This document shows, one piece after another, positions 1-6,879 of a stretch of DNA of 36,892 bases. The DNA is from Natronobiforma cellulositropha (lineage in GTDB: Archaea > Halobacteriota > Halobacteria > Halobacteriales > Natrialbaceae), in assembly GCF_025629245.1 (NCBI RefSeq), contig NZ_JANZXN010000031.1, forward strand, positions 1 through 36,892, in the 5' to 3' direction. Position 1 is the stretch's first letter; each line of letters begins with the position of its first letter. The notes below the pieces were generated by a model, which did no database searches, had not been told where the DNA came from, and was given only the letters and a program-made list of their open reading frames with translations. Position numbers and translations under genes: made by a program.

Positions 1-59
1 CAGCGTGATGGCAAGTACTGGAGTGGGCGACCCTCTGGGAACGGTATCTCGCCGCCTCC
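1..59 (+). rRNA. rrf: 5S ribosomal RNA, 3' part (cut by window edge)
   Basis: The first 59 bases read like the 3' half of haloarchaeal 5S rRNA: the loop E / helix IV-V segment around GTACTGGAGTGGGCGA (15-30), then CCTCTGGGAA (31-40) and the terminal CGCCGCCTCC (50-59) that pairs with the missing 5' end. I compared it from memory with the Haloarcula marismortui 5S sequence. The tRNA-Cys that follows fits the usual haloarchaeal order 16S, tRNA-Ala, 23S, 5S, tRNA-Cys. The exact 3' end may be off by one or two bases. Confidence 0.88.
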
Positions 60-80
60 ACTCATATTCGTTTATCACGT

Positions 81-122
81 ACCGGAGAGCGCCCGCGGTG
101 GGTGTCCTCCGGTTTTTTTTTT
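81..122 (+). terminator. Hairpin plus T-tract terminator after 5S rRNA
   Basis: A 7-bp perfect stem (ACCGGAG at 81-87 with CTCCGGT at 107-113) encloses a 19-nt loop and runs directly into ten consecutive T residues (113-122). Archaeal termination depends on T-rich stretches, so this very probably ends the rRNA transcript. The next gene, tRNA-Cys, has its own promoter-like box, which agrees with termination here. Confidence 0.75.
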
Positions 123-171
123 CGTACTGGAGAGCGGACGTGCCGTAGAATGCGAGACGGCGTACCGCTAC

Positions 172-179
172 GCTTAAAC
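172..179 (+). promoter_or_regulatory. TATA-like box of tRNA-Cys
   Basis: The sequence GCTTAAAC lies about 30 nt upstream of the tRNA-Cys 5' end, the position expected for an archaeal TATA element. The tRNA-Lys gene has the similar GTTTAA at the same distance. Confidence 0.5.
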
Positions 180-204
180 GACCCCGGTGAGTACTGACGG
201 ACGC

Positions 205-280
205 GCCAAGGTGGCAGAGTCCGGCCGAACGCAGCGGCCTGCAGAGCCGCCTACCGCCGGTTCAAATCCGGCCCTTGGCT
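205..280 (+). tRNA. tRNA-Cys (GCA)
   Basis: The cloverleaf folds fully. The acceptor stem is GCCAAGG (205-211) with CCTTGGC (273-279) and the discriminator is U at 280, as is typical of tRNA-Cys. The anticodon stem GCGGC/GCCGC encloses loop CTGCAGA with anticodon GCA at 241-243. The T arm is GCCGG-TTCAAAT-CCGGC (256-272). There is no encoded CCA and no intron. It lies downstream of the 5S rRNA, as in other haloarchaeal rRNA operons. Confidence 0.96.
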
Positions 281-548
281 TCTACTGCGAGCAATTTCGC
301 GAGCCTCGAGCATCGATCGATGGCTCGACCCTACGAGTCGTGGCTGGCTGAGCGAAACGAGCCAGTTCGTCCCGTTTTTCGGTCCAAATTTGCCCTTGCT
401 GTGACGGCCGACAGTTTCGTGACCGGACCTGCACCTCGCCTCGAGCCTCGAACCGTGGGGGTTCCCCATTGTCTACCTCGGGTGGGCGTATCTCTGTTGG
501 CTCCCGGTCATCGTCTCCGGCCGTCCTGTCTGGACCGTCCCGGTCGTC

Positions 549-1268
549 GTGCCGTTCGTTGTCGGTGGTGTTAGTCCACTGTTGGCGGGGCTAGTGTTGT
601 TGTGGCTCGCCGATGGCAGGGTGGGCTATCGGGATCTCTGGCAGCGACTGGTCGACGTCGGCCGTATCAGCGCACGCTGGTGGCTGGTCATCGTGTTGTT
701 CTTTCCCGTTTTCAACCTTCTCGTGGCAGCAGTCGCAGTGGTGCTCGGATTCACGGCTACTCCGCTCGAGGGTGCGTCTTTGCAGCGACTGGTAGACCCC
801 GGTGGCATGGCGCTGCTGGTCGGTGTTGCGGTCGTCGTGCCGTTCGTCGAGGAGGTTGGGCTGCGTGGGTACTGGTTCGATCAGCTACAGGCACGCTGGA
901 GCGCGCTGGTCTCGAGTGTGATCTTGGGTGTCGTCTGGGCGGCGTGGCACGCACCGCTGGTCTACGTGACCGGGTATTTCGCGGAGACGACCTTCCAACC
1001 GGAACTCCGGTGGTGGCTCCCCAGTCTCGTCCTGCTGGCGATCATCGGGACGTGGGTGTACAACAACACCCATCGCAGCGTTCTCGCGCTCGTCTCGTTT
1101 CACGCCGTCGGTAATCTGGCCGGTGAGACGATGGGGTTCAGCGCGGCGATGTATCCGTACGTTCACCTGGGGACGGCGGCTGTTGCGCTACTCGTCGTCT
1201 GCTGGGGTCCGGAGTCGTTTCGTGGGTGGGGCGACCCGAAACCGGCCGTCGACCGTGGTGTTCGGTAG
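549..1268 (+). CDS. CPBP family intramembrane metalloprotease (Abi/CAAX protease), N terminus uncertain
   Basis: This is a multi-helix membrane protein with the CPBP glutamic-protease signature: EExxxR in 'FVEEVGLRGYW' (about residues 99-109), 'WAAWHAPL' with the second-motif histidine, and 'SFHAVGN' with the third. The family includes type II CAAX prenyl proteases and bacterial immunity proteins; the substrate here is unknown. The GTG at 549 is only the first available start. The frame stays open back to a stop at 420-422 and encodes a plausible first helix (LEPWGFPIVYLGWAYLCW) upstream of it with no ATG or GTG. A second frame beginning at GTG 401 reads like the missing N terminus. A frameshift near 430-450 is therefore likely, and the gene may be a recent pseudogene. 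Confidence 0.8.
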   Translation: MPFVVGGVSPLLAGLVLLWLADGRVGYRDLWQRLVDVGRISARWWLVIVLFFPVFNLLVAAVAVVLGFTATPLEGASLQRLVDPGGMALLVGVAVVVPFVEEVGLRGYWFDQLQARWSALVSSVILGVVWAAWHAPLVYVTGYFAETTFQPELRWWLPSLVLLAIIGTWVYNNTHRSVLALVSFHAVGNLAGETMGFSAAMYPYVHLGTAAVALLVVCWGPESFRGWGDPKPAVDRGVR

Positions 1269-1386
1269 GTCGGCGTCGCCGCCGATCCGGGTCGGTCTCG
1301 CGTCTGTGGTCGCTGTGTCGTCGCTCGCGTGGGGCTACCCCGGGAACTTAGTAACCGTTATACGAGGGGCGAACTACGCTTCGCAC

Positions 1387-2229
1387 ATGCAATTTCGAGC
1401 AGGGATCCTCTACGTCGTTCTCTTCGTAGTGGTCGCTGCGGGTGCGTACGGTGTCATCGCGACCGCAGAATCACCGGAAGTAACGCTTAGCGAGGCGGAG
1501 GCTACGTTCGCGCTCGGTGAGGGCGACGAGTTCGAGGTCGGCGGCCAGGTGTTCAACGTGTCGCAACTCGCTGATGGGTCGGGAACGGTCGAACACGTCG
1601 ACGAGGAGGCCGTTCTCGACGTCGAGTGGGATGACGGTGATTCGGTACCGGTCGAGGAGGACCTCGAGTACATCCTCGAGATCAACCAGCCGGAAGTGGC
1701 CGACGATGAGGACGAAGACGACGCCAGCCCCGAGTCGTTCACGCTCCGTGAAGACTACGACGACGAGGAGTACGAGACCGTCGAGCGAGCGGACGGTCTC
1801 TACGTCGTCGTCACGGAGAACGGCTCCGAGGAGCTGATCCACATCGACGACTTCGACGAGATCGATAGCCAGGTCTACGAGGTCGGTGATGCAATCGAGT
1901 TCTACGACGAGGAGACCGAGACGCAGGTCGAGGGCGAGGTTGCGACGATCAGAGCCGAGGTTGTGGTCGTCGAGTACGTCGGCGAACTGGTGACCGAGTT
2001 CGACCTCGAGCACGCGAACACGGTGACACTCGAGGGTGAGGAGTTCGGTGTCGTCTTCCCGGGTGACGGGACGGTGTATCTGACCGACGATCTCGAGTCG
2101 TTCGAGGGGCAACTCGACGACATCGAAACGTTCGAAGACCGGGTGCAGGGCCTGTGGTGGGTCGTCTCCCTCGCTGGACTGACGGGTACGTTGATCGCTG
2201 GACTGGCGTTCATGCCGGCTCGAGGCTGA
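1387..2229 (+). CDS. Acidic membrane-anchored protein with N- and C-terminal helices, function unknown
   Basis: The protein has 280 aa. Residues about 5-27 form one hydrophobic helix (ILYVVLFVVVAAGAYGVI) and a second lies near the C terminus (WWVVSLAGLTGTLIAGLAF). Between them is an extremely acidic domain with the DEDEDD stretch near residue 103 and several short beta-type repeats of the pattern 'GDxxEFxxE'. It probably exposes this domain outside the cell, tethered at both ends. The ATG at 1387 is chosen because a TATA-like GTTATAC lies at 1355-1361 and because the helix starts right after it; the longer open frame upstream overlaps the CPBP gene. I do not recognise the family. Confidence 0.78.
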   Translation: MQFRAGILYVVLFVVVAAGAYGVIATAESPEVTLSEAEATFALGEGDEFEVGGQVFNVSQLADGSGTVEHVDEEAVLDVEWDDGDSVPVEEDLEYILEINQPEVADDEDEDDASPESFTLREDYDDEEYETVERADGLYVVVTENGSEELIHIDDFDEIDSQVYEVGDAIEFYDEETETQVEGEVATIRAEVVVVEYVGELVTEFDLEHANTVTLEGEEFGVVFPGDGTVYLTDDLESFEGQLDDIETFEDRVQGLWWVVSLAGLTGTLIAGLAFMPARG

Positions 2230-2432
2230 CCGACGCGCTCGAACGCGGATTGATTTTTCTCGACACGCCGTCTCTCGTGCCGACGTATTACTCGGTGGTT
2301 TCGTGGCCTGCTACCGCTCAGGGTGTCGTTTTCTCGCTCTCGGCCAGACGGGAGCCGACGGTACGTTCGGACCAGTGTCTGTACGCGGGAACGCCTCACT
2401 CGAGCGGCGGTGCGGTGGAAGCGGGCCGAGCG

Positions 2433-2488
2433 CGATACCCACCGCTCGCAGAGTTGCTCGCGGTGAGAAACGGGCCGGGCGCGATTTG
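2433..2488 (-). repeat. Direct repeat copy A: tRNA-Lys 3' end plus hairpin (att-like)
   Basis: These 56 bases are identical to 2771-2826, 338 bp away. On the minus strand the unit holds the last 17 nt of the tRNA-Lys body plus its discriminator, followed by the flanking hairpin. A repeat that crosses a tRNA 3' end is the classic signature of integrase attachment sites. Confidence 0.75.
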
Positions 2489-2640
2489 CACTCCGCCGAG
2501 ACGGTCCTGCTCGCCTCGTTTCGCTCGGCTGTGCGGGCTGCGACTCGTCTAGTTCAAATCGCTTCCGTCCGGTTCACACACTGGCTCGCTCCCGCAGTAC
2601 TCACTCCGTTCGTACCACGCGTCGCTCACCAGTTCGTTGC

Positions 2641-2664
2641 ACGGGCCGGGCGCGATTTGAACAC
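2641..2664 (-). repeat. Repeat copy B: 24-nt tRNA-Lys 3' end fragment (att-like)
   Basis: This is a perfect 24-nt match to 2808-2831, covering the T-loop, T-stem and acceptor 3' strand of the tRNA-Lys on the minus strand. The flanks differ from copies A and C, so it may record a separate integration event. Confidence 0.7.
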
Positions 2665-2770
2665 ACGGTCGGACGTGCTCACTCACGGCTTCGCCGTTCG
2701 CAACCGCGGTCGCGAGGCGACCGCGTTCTCGTTCCGCGCGACTTCCCTGCGATTCAAATCTCGCCGGATC

Positions 2771-2826
2771 CGATACCCACCGCTCGCAGAGTTGCTCGCG
2801 GTGAGAAACGGGCCGGGCGCGATTTG
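2771..2826 (-). repeat. Direct repeat copy C at the functional tRNA-Lys 3' end
   Basis: This partner of the 2433-2488 repeat overlaps the end of the intact tRNA-Lys (2809-2826). Its hairpin, CACCGC (2778-2783) with GCGGTG (2798-2803), sits five bases past the tRNA end and could also serve as a processing or termination signal. Confidence 0.75.
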
Positions 2827-2882
2827 AACACGCGACCGTCTGGTTAAAAGCCAGATGCTCTGCCGGACTGAGCTACCGGCCC
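2809..2882 (-). tRNA. tRNA-Lys (UUU)
   Basis: Read on the minus strand, the acceptor stem is GGGCCGG/CCGGCCC with discriminator G, the D arm is GCTC...GAGC, the anticodon stem TCTGG/CCAGA encloses loop CTTTTAA with anticodon TTT, and the T arm is GCGTG-TTCAAAT-CGCGC. No intron and no encoded CCA. A TATA-like GTTTAA lies about 30 nt upstream (2911-2916). Its 3' end is repeated twice downstream, suggesting use as an integration site. Confidence 0.95.
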
Positions 2883-2910
2883 CTTGGTAGTCTTTTTTCG
2901 TGAGTAGCGG

Positions 2911-2916
2911 TTAAAC
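2911..2916 (-). promoter_or_regulatory. TATA-like box of tRNA-Lys
   Basis: GTTTAA on the minus strand, about 30 nt upstream of the tRNA-Lys 5' end; compare the similar CTTAAA box at the same distance before tRNA-Cys. Confidence 0.45.
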
Positions 2917-2959
2917 GTTTCTTTCTCGAGTGTCCTGTGTGTCCCGGTGTCGTGGTGGT

Positions 2960-3685
2960 TCACTCGAGGAAGGTGTCGAGGGCTTCGGCGATGAGGTCGT
3001 CGGGGGCGACGTTCTCGAGGGAGGCCTGTCGCCGGAGGTCGCGGTAGATGTCTGTGGGGAGGGTAATGTCGAGGCGTCCGAGGCTGACGCCGACGTCGGC
3101 GAGTGCCTGGTCGATCGGTGTGTCGTCGTTGATCGCGCTGGCGGCGTTCCTGACGTCTCTGACGGTGAGGTTCCCGTCGAGTGTCGCCCAGGCGAGGAGG
3201 AGTCTGGACTCGCCGTCGACGCGGGCGATGTGTTTCGCGGCGGTCGGTGCGATGTGGCCGAGGGCGACCTGCCGGCGGACGGGCCGGGGGAGGTCGTGGA
3301 CGCGGGCCCACTTTCTGATGAACGCGACGGTTGCGTCGCCACCAGCGCGTTCGGCGGCGGCTTTGTACGAGCCTTCGCCGCGGACGAGGGCGGCGCAGGC
3401 CGCAGCACCGCGGAGCATGTAGAGGTTGTCCTCGCTGGCGCTCGTCTCGTCGGCGAACTCTCGGACGGCTGTCGCGGCTTCGGCGAGGCTCTCGGGGTCG
3501 TCGGGGTCGAACTGGACGGCGTCGCGCGCATGTGGGCCGGTGATCGACTCGTCACCACGGATCACCGGTGCGCCGACGGGCGACTCGCGGTCGGTCGGAA
3601 CCGGTCGCTCGCGCGTTCTGTTGGGGCGGCGCGAGCGCTCGCGTGAGCGACGTCGAGGGCGGTTCCCGGGGCGGTCGTCAGTCAT
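2960..3685 (-). CDS. ParB-like helix-turn-helix protein with C-terminal RHH-like tail (haloarchaeal, probably DUF7119)
   Basis: The protein has 241 aa. A basic, disordered Arg-rich N terminus (about 1-40) is followed by a helical domain. Its segment around residues 125-185 (IRKWARVHDLPRPVRRQV, then GHIAPTAAKHIARV and LTVRDVR) resembles the ParB/KorB helix-turn-helix pattern of 'LPxxVRxxVxxGxIxxxxA'. The C-terminal 40 residues begin with a beta-like 'GRLDITLPTDIYRDLRRQA' and two helices, as in ribbon-helix-helix proteins. This points to DNA binding, perhaps with dimerisation through the tail. No ParA partner or CTPase motif is visible. The ATG at 3685 is chosen because the longer frame upstream is low-complexity and antisense-like. 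The DUF number is from memory. Confidence 0.8.
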   Translation of the reverse strand: MTDDRPGNRPRRRSRERSRRPNRTRERPVPTDRESPVGAPVIRGDESITGPHARDAVQFDPDDPESLAEAATAVREFADETSASEDNLYMLRGAAACAALVRGEGSYKAAAERAGGDATVAFIRKWARVHDLPRPVRRQVALGHIAPTAAKHIARVDGESRLLLAWATLDGNLTVRDVRNAASAINDDTPIDQALADVGVSLGRLDITLPTDIYRDLRRQASLENVAPDDLIAEALDTFLE

Positions 3686-3756
3686 ACCTCGCCAGTAGGG
3701 GTGTGATGGTAAAAAGCTCCCTTCCGAACGACGCTCCGCGAGCGCTGGCGGGTGCG

Positions 3757-3900
3757 CTACTCCTCTCGCTGTTCGGCGAGGTGCTCCCAGATTTCGGTAC
3801 AGCCAGCACCGACTTCGATTCCGTCGAGGTGTTCGTCGTCGCGCTCCGGTTCGGCGTCGTCTGCGTCTCGCTCTCGCGGCTCTTGTGTGCACTCGCTCAT
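3757..3900 (-). CDS. Small haloarchaeal protein ending in GAGCTEIWEHLAEQREE
   Basis: A 47-aa acidic protein whose C-terminal segment (GAGCTEIWEHLAEQREE) has the look of a conserved haloarchaeal small protein; the N-terminal half is charged and probably disordered. An in-frame ATG at 3984 would give 75 aa. However, the TATA-like CTTAAGTA at 3999-4006 puts transcription start near 3977, inside that longer version, so the 3900 start is preferred. Function is unknown. The single Cys and Trp are the only notable residues. Confidence 0.55.
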   Translation of the reverse strand: MSECTQEPRERDADDAEPERDDEHLDGIEVGAGCTEIWEHLAEQREE

Positions 3901-4492
3901 AGTTCGCTCCGGCCCTCGATACTCGTCTTCCGATCGGCACGAGACGTCGGTCGGTCGGCTGTCTGTGCAGTCATGGACCCCCATTTGTGCGACAGTAGCT
4001 TAAGTACCGCTACGGAAGCAAGCGATACCCGTGCTTTGGTCTGGCGGTGGTTGTTGCCGGTATCTCGGTCGCTTTCTCGGCGGGTGAACACACCGACACC
4101 GGCCGATTTCCGCGCTCGAGCGGCGTCATTTTCCGATCGGCGGTTATTCGGAGGACGGCCGCTCTCACCGTGGTGTCGTCGAACGTGCCGTGACGTTCGG
4201 CGTTCACCGGTACGACGGCCGACGAGGCTGGGCTCCTCGTCCTGGCTACTGGTGGCTCTGCTCCCGAGTGGGTGTGGTTTTTCTCGGTGTGCTCGCTGGG
4301 GGGCGACGTCGGAACCGGCTGACGGTAGTCGCTCCCTGCGTCCCGTATGTCCCGTGTTCACGTCCGCATTCGCTGGTAAAAGCTGCCGGCATAGGTGAGC
4401 CTCGCCCGTCTCGCTTCTGCGTGGTATTCACACGCGACCCGCTTCGCTTCTTGTGGAAGGATTTATTAATTTAGGCGATAAGGTCTGATTAC
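3901..4492. other. Intergenic stretch without recognisable gene
   Basis: About 590 bases with weaker GC and no frame that looks coding on either strand; the open frames through it lack hydrophobic or domain-like patterns. It holds the promoters for the small gene on the left (box at 3999-4006) and the histidine kinase on the right (4461-4468). It could be a decayed gene. Confidence 0.45.
4461..4468 (+). promoter_or_regulatory. TATA box of the PAS histidine kinase gene
   Basis: ATTTATTA is centred about 27 nt before the ATG at 4493, so the transcript is probably leaderless. It stands out clearly from the GC-rich surroundings. Confidence 0.6.
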
Positions 4493-6385
4493 ATGACTGA
4501 TAACCAAGAGCTATTTGGGACTGAGCGTCGCGAGGTCGGCGAGCGCTCGGATGCGGACCGAACGCTCCTCGATACGGTCGCCGTCGCGATTTACGAGATC
4601 GATCCAGCGGGCCGGTTCACTGCGGTAAACGAGGCGTTCCTCGAGGCGACGGGCTACGAACGCGAGCAACTGCTCGGTCAACACGCGGGTCTCGTCTTCG
4701 ACGCGACGGACGTCGACCGACTCGTGTCGACGACCCGCGATAGCGACGGTGACGTCGTCACGCTCGCAGCGTCCGTCCGGTGTGCCGATGGAACGCGTGC
4801 CCCCTACGAACTTCGGAGCCGTCGGCTCGAGCGTGACGGCGAGTTTCGCGGCGTGGCGGGCGTCGTCCGGGACTTCGGCGTCTCGGATGCCGACGAGCAC
4901 CTCGACTACGAGGAGGCGCGCGAGCGCGAGCGCGAACTCGAGCACTACGAGGCGATCGTCGAGACCGTCACCGACGGCGTGTACGTCCTCGACCAGAACT
5001 ACCACTTCGTGATGGTCAACGACGCCTACGCCGAGATGACCGGCTACGACCGCGAAGAACTCCTCGGCGCGCACTGTAGCCTCGTCGTCGGCGAGGAGAT
5101 CTCCTCGCAGGCCGCCGAGTGGTCGGCGAAACTCGCTGCGAGCGACGACACCCAACACGCGACGATCGAAGCGGAGATCATCCGCGCCGACGGCTCCCTC
5201 CTGCCGGCAGAGAGCCGGTTCACTCCACTCTCGTCGCCCTGTGGTGACTTCCGTGGCACCGTCGGTGTGGTCCGTGACGTCACCGACCGTCGCGAACAGG
5301 AGCGCGCGCTCGAGGAGAGCGAGCGCCAGTATCGGACGCTCGTCGAACACTTCCCGAACGGAGCGGTCGTCCTCTTCGACGACGACCTTCACCACATCGC
5401 CGCCGGTGGACAGCTCCTCGAGGAGTTGACCATCGAAACGGAGCACCCGGACGGCTGGCCGATTCCGGAAGGGGGCGCCGACGATCTGGCCGACACCGTC
5501 GAACCGCACTTCTGTGCGGCACTCGAGGGTGAGGAACACACCTTCGAACTCGAGGTCGACGACCGCCACCTCTTCGCACACACGCTGCCGGTGAACAACG
5601 CCGACGACGAGGTGTTCGCCGGGATGTTGGTCGCCCAGGACGTCACCGAACGCAGAGAGACCCGGCAGAAACTCGAAGAGTTAGTCGAGAAACTCGCCGA
5701 GTCGAACGAGCGTCTCGAGCAGTTCGCCTACGCCGCCAGCCACGACCTCCAGGAGCCGTTGCGAATGATCTCGAGTTACCTCCGCCTCCTCGAGGGCCGG
5801 TACGGAGACGACCTCGACGAGGACGCCCAGGAGTTCATCGCGTTCGCCGTCGACGGGGCCGACCGGATGCGCGAGATGATCGACGGCTTGCTCACCTACT
5901 CGCGCGTCGATACGCAGGGCGATCCGTTCGAACGCGTCGACCTCGAGGCGGTCTTCGAGGAGGCACTGACGGACCTGCAGGTGACGTGTGACGAGAGCGA
6001 TGCGCAGGTCACGAGCGAGCCGCTGCCGTCGGTCTGGGGCGACGCTGGCCAGTTGCGCCAGGTGTTCGAGAACCTCGTCAGCAACGCGATCACCTACAGC
6101 GGTGACGAGCCACCGCGCGTCTCCGTCGCCGCCGAGCGCGAGGACGACCGGTGGGTGATCTCGGTCGCCGACGAGGGAATCGGCATCGAGTGTGACGACA
6201 TCCAGCGCATCTTCGAGGTCTTCCAGCGTGCTCACACCTGGGAGGAGAACGCCGGTACGGGCATCGGACTGGCGCTCTGTCAGCGCATCGTCGAGCGCCA
6301 CGACGGCGACATCTGGGTCGAGTCAGAACCCGACGTGGGATCGACCTTCTCGTTTACGCTCCCGGTCGTCGACGACCGCGAGTAA
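4493..6385 (+). CDS. Soluble PAS-domain sensor histidine kinase (three PAS domains)
   Basis: The protein has 630 aa and no membrane helix, so it is a cytoplasmic sensor. Three PAS domains (about 22-130, 150-268, 275-400; the first two have clear 'MTGY/ATGYxREELLG' PAS motifs) precede a HisKA domain. The H-box 'ASHDLQEPLRM' has the phospho-acceptor His at residue 417, followed by the HATPase with N-box 'NLVSNAITYS' (about 527), G1 'DEGIGIE' (about 560) and G2 'GTGIGLAL' (about 588). The third PAS is more diverged. No response regulator gene is adjacent, so this is an orphan kinase, as is common in haloarchaea. The ligand is unknown. The phytochrome-like 'HDLQEPLR' H-box is typical of the haloarchaeal PAS kinases. 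Confidence 0.93.
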   Translation: MTDNQELFGTERREVGERSDADRTLLDTVAVAIYEIDPAGRFTAVNEAFLEATGYEREQLLGQHAGLVFDATDVDRLVSTTRDSDGDVVTLAASVRCADGTRAPYELRSRRLERDGEFRGVAGVVRDFGVSDADEHLDYEEARERERELEHYEAIVETVTDGVYVLDQNYHFVMVNDAYAEMTGYDREELLGAHCSLVVGEEISSQAAEWSAKLAASDDTQHATIEAEIIRADGSLLPAESRFTPLSSPCGDFRGTVGVVRDVTDRREQERALEESERQYRTLVEHFPNGAVVLFDDDLHHIAAGGQLLEELTIETEHPDGWPIPEGGADDLADTVEPHFCAALEGEEHTFELEVDDRHLFAHTLPVNNADDEVFAGMLVAQDVTERRETRQKLEELVEKLAESNERLEQFAYAASHDLQEPLRMISSYLRLLEGRYGDDLDEDAQEFIAFAVDGADRMREMIDGLLTYSRVDTQGDPFERVDLEAVFEEALTDLQVTCDESDAQVTSEPLPSVWGDAGQLRQVFENLVSNAITYSGDEPPRVSVAAEREDDRWVISVADEGIGIECDDIQRIFEVFQRAHTWEENAGTGIGLALCQRIVERHDGDIWVESEPDVGSTFSFTLPVVDDRE

Positions 6386-6408
6386 TCTTGCCGCTCTCGG
6401 TTTTTCCG

Positions 6409-6879
6409 TCACTCGAGGACCAGCCGTTCGCGCTCGAACCGTCCACCCGTTTCGCGCTCCGGCGTCGCTCGCCACCGCCACGAGCGGACGGTGGCGCCAG
6501 CCGCCGGCCGCCCATCTTCGAGCGAGACGAGCAGGTACGACCGGTCCGGCCACGCGGCCCCGTCGACGTCGGTCCGACTCGGTGTCGGCGGCCCACGCGG
6601 ATGGGAGTGGTAGAAGCCGACGATCGATTCGCCCCGGCTTTCGAGCGTCTCGAGCGTCTCGAGGAGGGGTTCGGGGTCGATGCGGTAGCGTCGTTCGGGA
6701 TCGTCGGCGGCGTTCGGCGTCGGATACCGCGAGGTGATTCGACTCGCCTGCGGGTCGAACGTCCCGCCGAGGACGCCACACACTTCGTCCGGTACACCGC
6801 GTCTGGCGTCTGCGACGAGCGCGTCGTGAACCGGTTTCGGACAGGCGAGCGTCGGTGCGGACCGCTCGGTCGTGGTCAT
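6409..6879 (-). CDS. JAMM/MPN+ metalloprotease, probable desampylase
   Basis: The 156-aa protein is a single MPN+ domain. The catalytic Glu is E32 in 'DEVCGVLGG', and the zinc motif is complete: H91-x-H93-P-x6-S101-x2-D104. In Haloferax the homologous HvJAMM1 removes SAMP ubiquitin-like proteins from targets and cleaves linear SAMP fusions, which supports sulfur transfer for MoCo and tRNA thiolation. Its ATG (6879-6877) overlaps the stop codon of the upstream BtuF-like gene in an ATGA, indicating translational coupling. The length is normal for the stand-alone archaeal family. Confidence 0.9.
   Translation of the reverse strand: MTTTERSAPTLACPKPVHDALVADARRGVPDEVCGVLGGTFDPQASRITSRYPTPNAADDPERRYRIDPEPLLETLETLESRGESIVGFYHSHPRGPPTPSRTDVDGAAWPDRSYLLVSLEDGRPAAGATVRSWRWRATPERETGGRFERERLVLE

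Larger units (their letters stand above)
2230..2808. other. Gene-free stretch with nested tRNA-Lys 3'-end relics
   Basis: I see no credible gene here. It contains three copies of the 3' part of the tRNA-Lys (counting the functional gene's end), two copies of a CACCGC...GCGGTG hairpin (2440-2465, 2778-2803), a 9-bp perfect hairpin with a 3-nt loop (CGCGGTCGC/GCGACCGCG, 2705-2725), and two additional T-loop-like TTCAAATC motifs on the plus strand (2553-2560, 2753-2760). The long open frame through it translates these repeats and has no protein-like character. It reads as successive integration and excision scars at the tRNA. Confidence 0.65.

Noticed and set aside
2303-2827. Open frame through the tRNA-Lys repeat region
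   Set aside because: It translates the tRNA fragments and hairpins (twice the same peptide piece in different frames) and shows no protein-like composition.
4511-5581. Long antisense open frame under the histidine kinase
   Set aside because: Mirror of the kinase codons (repeated VVEE, DDR patterns) with no domain features.
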